In this document: positions 15,395-23,792 of the stretch, one piece after another
How positions within the stretch are numbered: the first letter of the stretch is position 1
Layout: every line of letters starts with the position of its first letter
Origin: Streptomyces sp. CB02009
GTDB taxonomy: Bacteria > Actinomycetota > Actinomycetes > Streptomycetales > Streptomycetaceae
Assembly: GCF_001905825.1 (NCBI RefSeq)
Contig: NZ_LIVV01000018.1
Span: 1 to 34,442, forward strand
Direction: 5' to 3'
Length of the DNA stretch: 34,442 nucleotides
Made by a program: the position numbers and the translations under genes
Notes under the pieces: generated by a model
Told to the model about the DNA's origin: nothing
The model's database searches: none
Seen by the model: only the letters and a program-made list of their open reading frames with translations

Positions 15395-16324
15395 TCAGGG
15401 TGTGGAAGCGGGCTCCGACTCGTCCGGCGCCGTGATGGTCCGCAGGTACTCGTCCTTCTGCCCGGCCGTGATCTGCTCGATCTTGTACTTCTCCGGCAGC
15501 TTCTCGGCGTCCAGGCCCCAGGCGAGCGCTCGCGCCCTCATGCCGTTGTCGCCCGTCAGGACCGTAACCTGGACCGGTGCGATGGACTGCTGGAGTTCGC
15601 AGGCCCGGGCCACGATCTCGTCGTCGTTGTTCGGCAGCCGCACGTGCTGGGGCTCGTCGAGGAGCACCTCGATCCGTACCCCGCCGGCGGTCGCCTGGCC
15701 CTGGCGCTGCTCCGTGAGGGTCTGCTCCAGCAGGGCGAAGACGCCCCGGGCTCGCCGCCGGATGGTGTCGCTCGTGGCGTAGGACTTCTTGTCGATCTCA
15801 TCGACGACCACGTGGGGGATGACCACGACCGTGTTCTTGCCGTAGAGCTTGGCCCAGGGGATCTTGTCGTACCGGGAGTGGTGCAGCAGGTCGTTGGTGT
15901 CCAGAACCACGGTCCGGCCCTGGTGATGGGTGTGCGCGGCCTTCATCCGGTACAGCTCGTTGCCCAGGTCCATGAAGTACGTGCGCAGCTCGTTGAGCTC
16001 GAAGTTCAGCAGCTGGGCGAGCCGGTTCGCTGTGTGGTCGCCGAAGACGACACTGGCGTAGCGCTCGCCGCGCAGCCGGGTCGCTATGGACCGGTCGGCG
16101 AAGACCTCCAGCAGTTTCTTGGTCGCCTGGAGCGTCCACTGGTCGTACTGGTTCACCACATGGCGCAGGAGCTGGATCTTCTCGGTGCGTCGTGAAGCGT
16201 CTTTCTCGCCTCCGGACGCAAAGAAGTGCGGCACGGAGTTCTGCACGTCGTTCAGGCCCTGATCTGTCACGTTCTTCAGGAGTTCGAGCGCCTCATCACA
16301 AGTCCTGCCAGGTCGCAGCAGCAT
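15395..16324 (-). CDS. PIN-domain protein (putative RNase)
   Basis: The ATG at 16324 follows AGGAGGACCCAG; 309 aa. Residues ~1-125 are helical with an unknown role. The second half has PIN-domain acids: Asp in RTVVLDTNDLLHHSRYD, Glu in HVVVDEIDKKSYATS, Asp in LPNNDDEIVARACELQ, and Asp in VTVLTGDNGMRARALAW. PIN domains are metal-dependent ribonucleases, seen in toxins and in PhoH-associated proteins, but here there is no small antitoxin gene beside it and the protein is larger than VapC. It is convergent with tpg across the split terminator. The gene upstream on the same strand encodes an endonuclease VII-like protein. Substrate unknown. Confidence 0.75.
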   Translation of the reverse strand: MLLRPGRTCDEALELLKNVTDQGLNDVQNSVPHFFASGGEKDASRRTEKIQLLRHVVNQYDQWTLQATKKLLEVFADRSIATRLRGERYASVVFGDHTANRLAQLLNFELNELRTYFMDLGNELYRMKAAHTHHQGRTVVLDTNDLLHHSRYDKIPWAKLYGKNTVVVIPHVVVDEIDKKSYATSDTIRRRARGVFALLEQTLTEQRQGQATAGGVRIEVLLDEPQHVRLPNNDDEIVARACELQQSIAPVQVTVLTGDNGMRARALAWGLDAEKLPEKYKIEQITAGQKDEYLRTITAPDESEPASTP

Positions 16325-16442
16325 CTGGGTCCTCCTGCCATCAGGGCCGTCGGCGAGCCGCCGGCCAGTTCTGCCCCGCATCGTGCCAGACCGGTCCGAC
16401 AACCCAGCGAGCCGTCCGCTCGCCCACCTCACAAGGGCCTGG

Positions 16443-17732
16443 TCACGTACGCGCGTTCGTGTCGGAAGCCGCTCGCGGACCGGGCACCCCAGCACTGGGG
16501 CGCCCGGCCGCGAGCGCCTGGCCGACGAAGACACGAACCAGCTCAAGAGCCTTGGCGGCCGGCACTTCCTCCCTCCACTTCTTGGTCCAGTGCCGGTCGC
16601 AGTACAAGTCGAAGACGTGCCCGCTCGAGGTGGTGTCCCAGTGCCGGGCGTGCGGCTGCACGGGGCAGCTGGCGTGCCGGGCCTCGGCTTCCAGGTGAAG
16701 CCCGGCTACCGCGGCGTGGAAGCGCGGGGGAAGGGTCCGCTCCTCGCGGCAGCGGCTGCATTCCAGCAGGTGCGCCACGACCTCCTCCCGCCGCAGCAGG
16801 ATCTCCGGGACACCATTCCCCTCGAAGGTGTTGCAGCTGGCGCAGACCGGGCCGCGGACCAGGTCGTGCCCGTGGCAGTGGTCCCACACCGAGGCCCTGC
16901 TCGACTGACACAGCCGGCACAGGTAGTCGTCGGCCCGCAGCTTTCGGGCCCGCATCTGCCCGTACGGCACTCCGCGCAGGTGTCCGGTGTACGCGGTGAA
17001 CTCCGCCCCCGAGCACGGCGGGCACATCGTCACGTACCCGGTCTTGGTCGGTGTCCTCCAGCCGCTCCAGCGCGGCCCGCGCGCCCGGCACCGCGAGCAC
17101 AGCCGCGCCCGTTCGAGGAGCTTCTCCTCGAGCGCCTCCCATCGGTCCAGGAGGTCGGCGTAGGTGCGGGGCAGCCACCAGCGGCCCTCGCTCCGGGTGA
17201 ACAGCTCCAGGGGGTAGGTGCCCGCGATCGTAGAAGCGCTCCCGGATCCGTCCCGTGCGGAGACGAACTCCTCCCACGTCAGCCCGCCCGGCAGGCCGTT
17301 CTCCCCGATCCGCGCCCACTCGCTGCGCCCTGCGTACTGCCGGTCGCGGGCCAGCTCCTTGGACAAAGCCTCGTGGTACATCCAGTGGGCGATCTGACCA
17401 CGCCAGTTCGCATGGTTCCAGGCGTCCTCATCCTCGCCGCGGCCCTCCTCGCGCCACCGCTGCCCGGGAAGCACGACCTCGACCAAGTCGTCGTGATCGA
17501 CGGTTACGGCGGACAGGTCCCGGGCGGCCTGGCGCACGTCGCGTTCGTCGTACCGCCACGGCCCCTTGTTCTTGTATACGCGCAGCGCGACGTCGCCGAC
17601 GACGACGTGTCCGTGCCAGCGCAGATGGTGCGACATCGTCTTCAGCAGGGCTTCGGGGCGCAGGGGCAGCGAGGCGTCGCGGGTCTCTTCCGTGAAGATG
17701 ACGCACGCCAGTTTTGGGCTGATCATGGGCAT
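16443..17732 (-). CDS. Endonuclease VII-domain (HNH-like) protein, 429 aa
   Basis: Two ATGs at 17732 and 17726 are possible starts; neither has an obvious ribosome-binding site. The N-terminal ~230 residues are unassigned (KLACVIFTEETRDASLPLRP, then SHHLRWHGHVVVGDVALRVY). The middle has LCSRCRARG and CPPCSG. Then YLCRLCQSSRASVWDHCHGH followed by LVRGPVCASCNTFEGNG is the recombination endonuclease VII signature: zinc-binding Cys pairs around a DHCH active site. More Cys/His pairs follow (LLECSRCREE). Such enzymes cut DNA branches or act as HNH nucleases on mobile elements. It lies 118 bp upstream of the PIN gene on the same strand and diverges from the next cluster. A defence or recombination role is inference. 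Confidence 0.75.
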   Translation of the reverse strand: MPMISPKLACVIFTEETRDASLPLRPEALLKTMSHHLRWHGHVVVGDVALRVYKNKGPWRYDERDVRQAARDLSAVTVDHDDLVEVVLPGQRWREEGRGEDEDAWNHANWRGQIAHWMYHEALSKELARDRQYAGRSEWARIGENGLPGGLTWEEFVSARDGSGSASTIAGTYPLELFTRSEGRWWLPRTYADLLDRWEALEEKLLERARLCSRCRARGPRWSGWRTPTKTGYVTMCPPCSGAEFTAYTGHLRGVPYGQMRARKLRADDYLCRLCQSSRASVWDHCHGHDLVRGPVCASCNTFEGNGVPEILLRREEVVAHLLECSRCREERTLPPRFHAAVAGLHLEAEARHASCPVQPHARHWDTTSSGHVFDLYCDRHWTKKWREEVPAAKALELVRVFVGQALAAGRPSAGVPGPRAASDTNART

Positions 17733-17985
17733 GGGCGGAGCGTTGCAGACCCCTCTGACAACATCCCCCACCCATTCGTACGCGGCCGCGAAAGACCGAT
17801 CGCACACTCGGACGCGTCCCTGCGGTTGTTCCGGGCGCCAGCATCTCGGCCGACGCTTACCGCCAGCGCCACACCATGAAGGGGCGGCCGCCCCCGGGCA
17901 CCCCGGGAGCCCCGGGAGCCCCCACCTTCGGCCAGGCCCTCGACCACACCCCCCGGGAACGGAGGTCTTCTTCGAGCGCCTGGCG

Positions 17986-19245
17986 GTGACCGAGCAGCAG
18001 ATCGCCGACCATCAGCAACCCACCGCGCCACCGATGGTCAGTGACCGCCGCTCACTGTGCGGCACCTCCACCACCCAGGCCGAGGCTATGCTGCCCGACG
18101 TCCTTGCCGCCGTGCTCAAGGCCGCGATCACCTCCCACCGGGACATGCGCGTCCTGGCGGCACTCCTTGAACAAGAGGAAGAGGATCGCCGCCGTCTCCT
18201 TCAGAGCCTCGGAGCGGTCGTCGCGAAGGAGCACGGGACGGAAAGCGCTATTTCCTGGTCGGAGCCATCTGGCAGGGTGTGGCGTGTGACAAGCGAAGGC
18301 GATACGAGCAGGGACGGCGAGGCGTGGGCGATGGATTTCCTCGTCCAGTTGCGCCAAGGCAGACAGGAGGCACATGCGCGTCGCGACGCGCTTGCGGCAG
18401 CGGTCGATGAAATAGCCGACGGTTTCACGCAACTGGGCCTTAAGTCTTGGAAATCGGAGCGTATGAGCCCGGCGCGAGAGGACATGAAGGCCCCAGACGT
18501 CATGCTCGGTGACCGCTCCGAACCAGCCGCAACGGTTCTCCGGTATGAATCGGCGGTCAACATCCTCAGTGCCGCGGATCAGCTTCGGGGTTTCGCCGTC
18601 CTACTTCGTGCAGAGAAATCGCTGATGGGCGCGGTCTCGGTCGCGCGTGGCGTCTTCGAGGCGTGCCTGTGGGCGACTGCGGTAATCGACCCGACCATCA
18701 GCACTGACGAGCGCCTGCAACGTGCCCTGACGCGCCGCCTCGCACGACTCTCGGCAGGTATCCGTCTCAGGAGAACGCTCGGCGGCGATACCGATGCCGA
18801 CCAGCTCGTTGAGAGCGACGGCGACATGGATGACGCGCACGGGACCAACCGTGATCCTGCGAAGGACATCAGCGACATCTTGGCTTACGCCGAGGACCGG
18901 GGCTGGCCTGTGAAGAGGGGCCGTCGCACCCCCGAGATCACACCCCTTTCGATTGACTGGCTCAGCGAGAACCTTGAGCGCCGTATCGGCATCGAGGGGT
19001 ACGCCTGGACGAGCGGCTCGTCGATGGCTCACGGCGAGCATGCTGCCGACACCGCGGCGTGGGTTGAACTGTCCCAGGACATCGGCACAGCTCCGGCATG
19101 GTTGATCCAGTTGTGGTCGAACGGTGCTTGGGCGGGACCGCGTCTTCTCCTTGCAACGCACGCCGCCTACACAGGGAAGGGCAGCCTTCGCCGCGAGTAT
19201 CAGCGGTTCGAAGAGTTGTTCTTGAGCGGGGCCGGCAAGAGCTGA
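17986..19245 (+). CDS. Hypothetical protein, about 419 aa (DUF5677-like?)
   Basis: The start is uncertain. A GTG at 17986 (VTEQQIADHQQ) or the ATG at 18034 are possible, neither with a strong ribosome-binding site. The protein has a long helical middle (LAAALLEQEEEDRRRLLQS style), a segment LMGAVSVARGVFEACLWATA, and near the end IGIEGYAWTSGSSMAHGEHA. The arrangement of helices with a late S-S-x-x-H-G motif recalls DUF5677-type helical proteins, but this is tentative. No membrane segment or catalytic motif is clear. Codon bias is less extreme than in neighbours, which hints at acquisition. It heads a rightward three-gene cluster, divergent from the endonuclease VII gene. Confidence 0.6.
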   Translation: MTEQQIADHQQPTAPPMVSDRRSLCGTSTTQAEAMLPDVLAAVLKAAITSHRDMRVLAALLEQEEEDRRRLLQSLGAVVAKEHGTESAISWSEPSGRVWRVTSEGDTSRDGEAWAMDFLVQLRQGRQEAHARRDALAAAVDEIADGFTQLGLKSWKSERMSPAREDMKAPDVMLGDRSEPAATVLRYESAVNILSAADQLRGFAVLLRAEKSLMGAVSVARGVFEACLWATAVIDPTISTDERLQRALTRRLARLSAGIRLRRTLGGDTDADQLVESDGDMDDAHGTNRDPAKDISDILAYAEDRGWPVKRGRRTPEITPLSIDWLSENLERRIGIEGYAWTSGSSMAHGEHAADTAAWVELSQDIGTAPAWLIQLWSNGAWAGPRLLLATHAAYTGKGSLRREYQRFEELFLSGAGKS

Positions 19246-19265
19246 GGCCCTGGAGATCCATACAC

Positions 19266-19559
19266 ATGCCTTCTGTCCTCGCTGCACTGTGCAAGGCAGC
19301 GTTCACGTACGAGCGGTGGCAGGCGGTGGAGTGCACCGGCTGGGAGGAAGCCTGGCCAAACGCGACGCGCCAGGAGCAGGAGCCGGCCGTGCCGAGCAGA
19401 AGCCCACCGACTGGCTCTCGCGCCTGCGCCACTGAGCTGGGCACGGCTTACGACCAGCCGTGCTTGCCCTTCTGGCAAGGACCAGCCCGGCGAATTGGAT
19501 GGATACGACGGAGAAGGCACGCCATGCTGGAAGCGATCGATGCGATGGGGGAAGCGTGA
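19266..19559 (+). CDS. Small hypothetical protein, 97 aa
   Basis: The ATG at 19266 follows GGAG at 10 bp. The peptide MPSVLAALCKAAFTYERWQA continues with a Pro-rich middle and ends MLEAIDAMGEA. It starts 21 bp after the previous stop, and its own TGA overlaps the GTG of the next gene (GTGA). That gives translational coupling and supports it being real. Composition is only moderately coding-like and no domain is seen. Confidence 0.4.
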   Translation: MPSVLAALCKAAFTYERWQAVECTGWEEAWPNATRQEQEPAVPSRSPPTGSRACATELGTAYDQPCLPFWQGPARRIGWIRRRRHAMLEAIDAMGEA

Positions 19560-20491
19560 GCCGCGGGCAGACGGAAACCCTTGACGAGAAGCACCAGCGC
19601 TTGCTGGAAGCTTTCGTGCTGAGGGCCCGCAGGGTGGAGGAGCATTCGCTGGCCGCCGACTGGGACGCTCTTGTCGAGCTGACCCGCATGAGCATCAACG
19701 TCCGTGTCGACCACGGCGAGGTCCGGATCTCGTACGAGCTCCCGCCCGAGGAGGTGGTCGAATCTGCGGCAGCGCGCATCAGGCCGATTCTGCTGGAGCA
19801 GGAGGACTGTTTTCACATGAAGGCGCTCTCGGCTCTGGGCTACACCTGTCGAGCAGTGCCGCAAGATGCGGCGTGGATACGGGCCGCACGCGCTGAGTGG
19901 CGAACACGGGTGAGCCCCTCCACGCGCGACGAATCCGGCTACTGGGTCATGGTCACTGACACGTCCACGGGCGAAGAGCGTGACCTCGATGCGCACGAGC
20001 TGGCCATGGCCTGGATCTATGGAGACGTGGTGCATCACGACCCAGAGCGACGCAAGGAGGGCGACACCTTTGGACTGCGCGACCGGTTTCGCGCCGCTGT
20101 ACCTCTGGTGGCTTGGGCGATGGTCGGCACGATCGAGCTCCTGAACTTTGTCCGGGCGCTGAACGAGGCCGGGGCGCTCAACCTTCGACAGGAAGTGTTC
20201 GACGAGCAGGTCGCGTTGAAGTCGACCGTGTGGGAGGAGCGCGCTGAGATGTATTACGCAGCTGTCGGCGCTCAACCTCCCTCGCTTGCGAGCTCTCCCA
20301 TGCCCGAGGGGTGGCTCCCTCTGAGTAAGGCATCTGACCTATCGGTCTTCCGGCACCACATCGCGGGGCAACTTCTGAACACGAAGCGCTCACCATCCAG
20401 GACCGACCTGCCCTCGCCCGAAGAGGTCGAGGACGCCCGCACGCCCGCCGACGGCTCAAGGTCACGCATCCCGCCCCCTCCCGCATGCTGA
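19556..20491 (+). CDS. Hypothetical protein, 311 aa
   Basis: The GTG at 19556 is preceded by GGGGGAAG, a good ribosome-binding site, and overlaps the previous stop by 4 bp. The protein starts with charged helices (TLDEKHQRLLEAFVLRARRV). It contains PPEEVVESAAARIRPILLEQ, a WMVMVTDTSTGEERDLD-like strand region and a hydrophobic helix VPLVAWAMVGTIELLNFVRA. It ends in a disordered Pro-rich tail. No known family is recognised. Together with the two upstream genes it forms one likely operon between the endonuclease VII gene and the helicase debris, a typical place for an uncharacterised cargo or defence module. Confidence 0.65.
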   Translation: MSRGQTETLDEKHQRLLEAFVLRARRVEEHSLAADWDALVELTRMSINVRVDHGEVRISYELPPEEVVESAAARIRPILLEQEDCFHMKALSALGYTCRAVPQDAAWIRAARAEWRTRVSPSTRDESGYWVMVTDTSTGEERDLDAHELAMAWIYGDVVHHDPERRKEGDTFGLRDRFRAAVPLVAWAMVGTIELLNFVRALNEAGALNLRQEVFDEQVALKSTVWEERAEMYYAAVGAQPPSLASSPMPEGWLPLSKASDLSVFRHHIAGQLLNTKRSPSRTDLPSPEEVEDARTPADGSRSRIPPPPAC

Positions 20492-20589
20492 GCGGCACTG
20501 TAGCCGTCACGGGGGCTGCTCTCCATATGGCAAGAGACTTGCCGAGACGACAGAGCTTTCTTTCCCTTCCCGTGAGGCCCGGGATCCGG

Positions 20590-20975
20590 TCACGACGCTG
20601 GAAGGCGGTCAGAGGCTGTCCGGGGCGCCTGGGGCATCGTCACCAGCTTGGCCCAGTCCATACCCAGCTTCGCGAGGGCATCGAGTTGGTCGGCGTCCAG
20701 CCGGTCCCTTCTTGATTTGGTGTTCGATACCCATACGCCCAGTCGTACCGGCACCGCCTCGGTCTGGCCGTCGACTTCGATCTCGACGACCGCGCCGCGG
20801 GGGACCGGCCGGTCGCCTTCCCGCTCCACCCACTGCGCCAGGGCCGCCAGACCGCGCTGGAATGCCTGCTGCGCCTTGCTCTGGCCCTTCGTCGCACGCG
20901 CGCCGACCGGGGCGGGGGGCGGTGTCGGGTCGGGCTGCAGGCCCAGGTTCGCCAACCGCTGCTGTCGCTGAGGGG
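20590..20975 (-). pseudogene. C-terminal helicase-associated domain fragment
   Basis: The minus strand reads RQQRLANLGLQPDPTPPPAP, then AFQRGLAALAQWVEREGDRP, VPRGAVVEIEVDGQ, VRLGVWVSNTKSRRDRLD and LDALAKLGMDWAKL, ending at 20590. This is one helicase-associated (HA) repeat. Such repeats form the C-terminus of the large DEAD/DEAH-type helicases found near the ends of Streptomyces linear replicons. The helicase motor is absent: upstream of about 20975 the sequence is G/T-rich and non-coding. A second helicase piece lies at 27549-28118 on the same strand; they could come from one broken gene. Confidence 0.7.
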
Positions 20976-21203
20976 GTGGGGGGTTGGCGTATGGGTGAGT
21001 CGTTGAGCTGGGGTGTTGCAGATCTGTGTGAGAGCGGTTTTGCGGCGTCAAAGGCGGTTTGGCCTGGGGTTGTTGCGGGTTGGTTGGGGAGTTGTCTGGA
21101 TGTCGCAGGTGGTGTCTGGGTCTAAAGGGCCGAGGCGCCATTTCGCGTTTTCAGCTGTTTGTGCAGCTCAGTGGGGTGTTCGGCGGTTCGGGGTGCGGGT
21201 TCT
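20976..21203. other. G/T-rich non-coding stretch
   Basis: The plus strand is unusually rich in G and T (for example GGGGGTGGGGGGTTGGCG), with no coding pattern on either strand. It joins the truncated helicase end to the fragment of the ATP/GTP-binding protein gene and is probably a rearrangement scar. Confidence 0.4.
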
Positions 21204-21575
21204 GGGCTGGTTGTGATCGGGATGCCGATGTGGATGTGGGTCACGCCGTCCCCGACGACTTTCGGTCCGGTGACCGCGTCCGCGACCGCCGGCGGTGTCA
21301 CCGTGACCGCCACGGCGAAGGTGTCGTCGGTCCGCTGGGACATGGGCGACGGCACCGTCGTCACCTGCGCCGGGCCCGGTACCCGCTACACGCCCGACCG
21401 GGGCAGGTCGATGTCTCCGGACTGCGGCCACCGCTATGAGCGCACCGCGGCCGGGAAGCCGGGTGAGCGGTACGAGGGTCGCGCGATGGCGACGTGGACC
21501 GTGGAGTGGTCCGCGCCCGCACTCGGCGACGTGGGCACCCTGACCGAGGTCGCCGCGAACTCCGCAAACGGCTGA
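21204..21575 (+). pseudogene. 'ATP/GTP-binding' secreted protein, truncated copy 1
   Basis: The frame reads GLVVIGMPMWMWVTPSPTTF, then ASATAGGVTVTATAKVSSVR, WDMGDGTVVTCAGPGTRYTP and SPDCGHRYERTAAGKPGERY. This is the C-terminal domain of a Streptomyces family usually annotated ATP/GTP-binding protein, with a PKD-like WxMGDG strand and paired Cys. The N-terminus is missing and the natural C-terminus is replaced after GTLTEV by AANSANG and a stop. A second fragment with the natural end lies at 23101-23295, and the shared part is about 90 percent identical in DNA. Confidence 0.7.
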
Positions 21576-21611
21576 TCCTTCCGGTTATCTCCCGCAGGAG
21601 CGCCCGTCCTG

Positions 21612-21785
21612 AACATCGAAGGGCTGGGCAAGCTCCGCTACGTCGTCGAGCAGACCTTCGCCCTGCTGCACCAGTTCAAACGCCTCGCCGTCCGCTGGGA
21701 ACGGCGAACCGAACTCCACGACGCTTTCGTCTCCCTCGCCTGCAGCCTCATCTGCTGGAGACGCCTCACGAAGCACAACTCATGA
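21612..21785 (+). pseudogene. IS5-family transposase 3' fragment
   Basis: The frame encodes the last ~57 residues of an IS5-type DDE transposase: KLRYVVEQTFALLHQFKRLA, then RRTELHDAFVSLACSLICWR, ending at the TGA at 21783. The Glu of YVVEQTF is the third catalytic acid. The rest of the gene is gone, and an in-frame stop lies just upstream. It abuts the truncated ATP/GTP-binding gene, so this insertion may have caused that truncation. It is unrelated in sequence to the complete element at 25581-26512. Confidence 0.75.
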
Positions 21786-22018
21786 TCGTGTTGCGAGCTC
21801 CGTGACAGTCGCCGACACCGTAGCCGTGCTGTTACTGGGTCCGGAGGTCAGCAGCACCATCACGAGACCGCGAAATACGAACAAGAATTGCGTCGACACG
21901 CGATCACGAGGGCATAATTAGGGGGGTGTCCCTAATGTGCAGTATGCCCGATTCTGGGAATTTGGTTGATGGAAGCACCCTTCAAGGGTTTCGATCCCAT
22001 CGACAGGAAGTGATCTTG

Positions 22019-22516
22019 ATGTTCACCGCCCGGGACGCCATCACCAGCTTCGGTGAAACGCGGGCCCGGCCTACTGCGGCCAGGCCCGCCCGATTGGGAA
22101 AGATCCCCGCACCGGGACAACCAGCCGAAGACAAGTCGTGGCCTCTTGAGCATTCCCCCGAAGCTGCCCGCACGGCCCGCAGGGTTACCTCGGAGACCCT
22201 CCATGGCTGGAATGTTCCCGAAGGGACTGAACAGACCACACTCCTGGTGGCCTCGGAACTGGTGACCAACGCCGTCGAGCATGCGCAGGCGCCCATCGTC
22301 TTGCACCTCTCCCGCCAGCACGCCGACGACCAGCTCTGGATCGGCGTGACCGACGGCGGCCCGGCCGATCAGGAAGGCGCCTGGACCACCTCCTGCACGC
22401 CTGACGAACACGGACGCGGCCTCATCCTCGTCGAATCCCTTACCGACGATTACGGCATCCTCACCCACGCCACCACCCCTGCCACCACCCGCTGGGCACG
22501 CCTGCCCGCAGCCTAG
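22019..22516 (+). CDS. HATPase-domain protein (RsbW/anti-sigma-like)
   Basis: The ATG at 22019 follows AGGAAG; 165 aa. After a ~40-residue variable N-terminus comes an ATPase domain. It has the N-box ELVTNAVEHAQAPIVLHLS, the G1 motif in VTDGGPADQ, and the glycine-rich HGRGLILVESLTDDYGI with the TRWARLP end. This is the RsbW/SpoIIAB-type histidine-kinase-like ATPase fold (HATPase_c_2), very abundant in Streptomyces, where these proteins act as serine kinases or anti-sigma factors on partner proteins. No sigma or anti-anti-sigma gene is adjacent. The upstream region is A/T-richer and probably carries its promoter. Confidence 0.85.
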   Translation: MFTARDAITSFGETRARPTAARPARLGKIPAPGQPAEDKSWPLEHSPEAARTARRVTSETLHGWNVPEGTEQTTLLVASELVTNAVEHAQAPIVLHLSRQHADDQLWIGVTDGGPADQEGAWTTSCTPDEHGRGLILVESLTDDYGILTHATTPATTRWARLPAA

Positions 22517-22988
22517 AAAGACCCTGACCTCCGCCGCCGGGGATCGGAATCCATCCGGCCTTGCCCCCGCAAGGTCGGAGCAGCCGCACCGCACCCTCGA
22601 GAAGGCCGCACACTCTGCGCAGCAGAGCTCCACGATTCCGATAAGTTCCCCTTTTCGAGGAAGTGACTCAAAAGGGAAACCGAATTGCGAATCCCGCAGC
22701 ACAATAGACCAGGGCCCATTGAGGGAAATTTACCGAGTGCAGCGATAGCGCTATTTAGGGCCTGCCCCTGAAAATGGAACGAGCCAGAGCCGGAGCGTCA
22801 TTTCATTCGTTCGTCACGCTATCAGATTTCACTTAGAGCTTTTTGTTCACTGTTCATTTCGATCAGGTTGGGTATCTATGGTTCTCTTCGGTTTGCGTCG
22901 TGAGGTGCTGTTCCTGCTAATGAGGCGGCGGGCCATGTTGCTGGTCACGGGAAGGTGGATCATGGAATCGGAGCGGGTGGGCAGGGTT
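22517..22988. other. A/T-rich intergenic region
   Basis: This region of about 470 bp has no convincing gene. From about 22620 to 22880 it is clearly more A/T-rich than its surroundings (for example ATCAGATTTCACTTAGAG), unusual for this DNA. That suggests imported sequence, a promoter region or the edge of a lost element. No clear terminator or repeat was recognised. Confidence 0.4.
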
Positions 22989-23106
22989 TCATAGTCTTAT
23001 GGCCTCCAGCAGGTCGGCGAGCCGGAAGCAGCCGGCCACGGCTCGTACAGTGTGGCGGCGTCCGCGGACCAGGGAGCCGGTGGCCTGTTCGATGGCGCTG
23101 CCGATG
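22989..23106 (-). pseudogene. C-terminal gene fragment, unknown family
   Basis: The minus strand reads GSAIEQATGSLVRGRRHTVR, then AVAGCFRLADLLEAIRL and a TGA at 22991-22989, with strongly coding-like codon use. It has no start, and it is cut at about 23106 where the forward ATP/GTP-binding fragment begins. It is the 3' end of a gene destroyed by the same junction. I do not recognise the family. Confidence 0.45.
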
Positions 23107-23295
23107 TCGCCGGACTGCGGCCACCGCTACGAGCGCACTGCGGCCGGGAAGCCGGGCGAGCGGTACGCGGGCCGCGCGACGGCGACGTGGACCGTGGAGT
23201 GGACCGCGCCCGCACTCGGCGACGCCGGCACCCTCACCGAGACCCGCGAGACGCCGTTCACCGTCCGCGTCGTCGAGGTCCAGGTCCTCAACTGA
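23101..23295 (+). pseudogene. 'ATP/GTP-binding' secreted protein, fragment copy 2
   Basis: This fragment keeps the last ~63 residues: MSPDCGHRYERTAAGKPGER, then ATWTVEWTAPALGDAGTLTE and the natural end TRETPFTVRVVEVQVLN. It overlaps the sequence of copy 1 (21414-21560) with about 90 percent DNA identity but lacks everything before SPDCGH. The two pieces are complementary remnants of two related genes, not one split gene, because they overlap. Confidence 0.7.
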
Positions 23296-23334
23296 CCTTG
23301 GCGGGTTCGGCTGACCCACTCGGGTTCAGCCGAA

Positions 23335-23381
23335 TGTGCCTTTGCACGCTAGTTGGCCAAACGGTGCACGGTAGTTGGCCA
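23335..23381 (+). mobile_element. Left end of a Tn7-like element with repeated transposase sites
   Basis: The end starts TGTGCCTTTGCACG at 23335. A 17-base site TGCACGNTAGTTGGCCA occurs at 23343-23359 and again at 23365-23381, 22 bp apart, typical of TnsB-type binding arrays. A tnsA-like gene begins 100 bp further inside (23482) and reads away from this end, as expected for a Tn7-like left end. No right end was found, so the element is a remnant. Confidence 0.6.
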
Positions 23382-23481
23382 GGGCGGACTACAGGGCAGG
23401 TATGCCGGATTGTTCCCGCATACGTGGGGTCTGGGAGAGGTTGCCCTTCAGCAGGTGCTGGGCGTGTGCTGTGCTGGCGGT

Positions 23482-23792
23482 ATGAGCGCGAGCAGCACGC
23501 GGGGGACCGGCTTCGGGGCGGGGGTGTGGTCGGCGGCCTGCACGGTGGATGACCTGCTGGTCGCGTACGAGCCGGGGCCGGCTGACGGCGCGGTCCTCGA
23601 TGTCGGGCCGGGGTGGAAGCGGCGTTGGACGACGACGTGGTGCCTGGACGGGGGCGGCTGGTGTGTCCGGTGGCCGAGCTGGAGGGTGTGCCGGTCGGGC
23701 GGACCCGGCCGGTGCGGGGGTTCAGCTGGCATCCGCGGCAGGGCCACCGTCGGGGCCTGGAGCTGTTGGTCTCGACGGGCCGGACCCCGCAT
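23482..23792 (+). pseudogene. tnsA: TnsA-like transposase endonuclease, N-terminal fragment
   Basis: The ATG at 23482 gives MSASSTRGTGFGAGVWSAAC, then LLVAYEPGPADGAVLDVGPG. At about 23655 the frame shifts by one base and continues LVCPVAELEGVPVGRTRPVR and HPRQGHRRGLELLVSTGR. This resembles the start of actinobacterial TnsA-like heteromeric transposase endonuclease subunits, which nick the 5' ends of the element. Everything after STGR is lost because a tpg copy begins at 23791. The frameshift lies in GGACGGGGGCGGC. The missing part would include most of the catalytic residues, so it is inactive. Confidence 0.6.
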
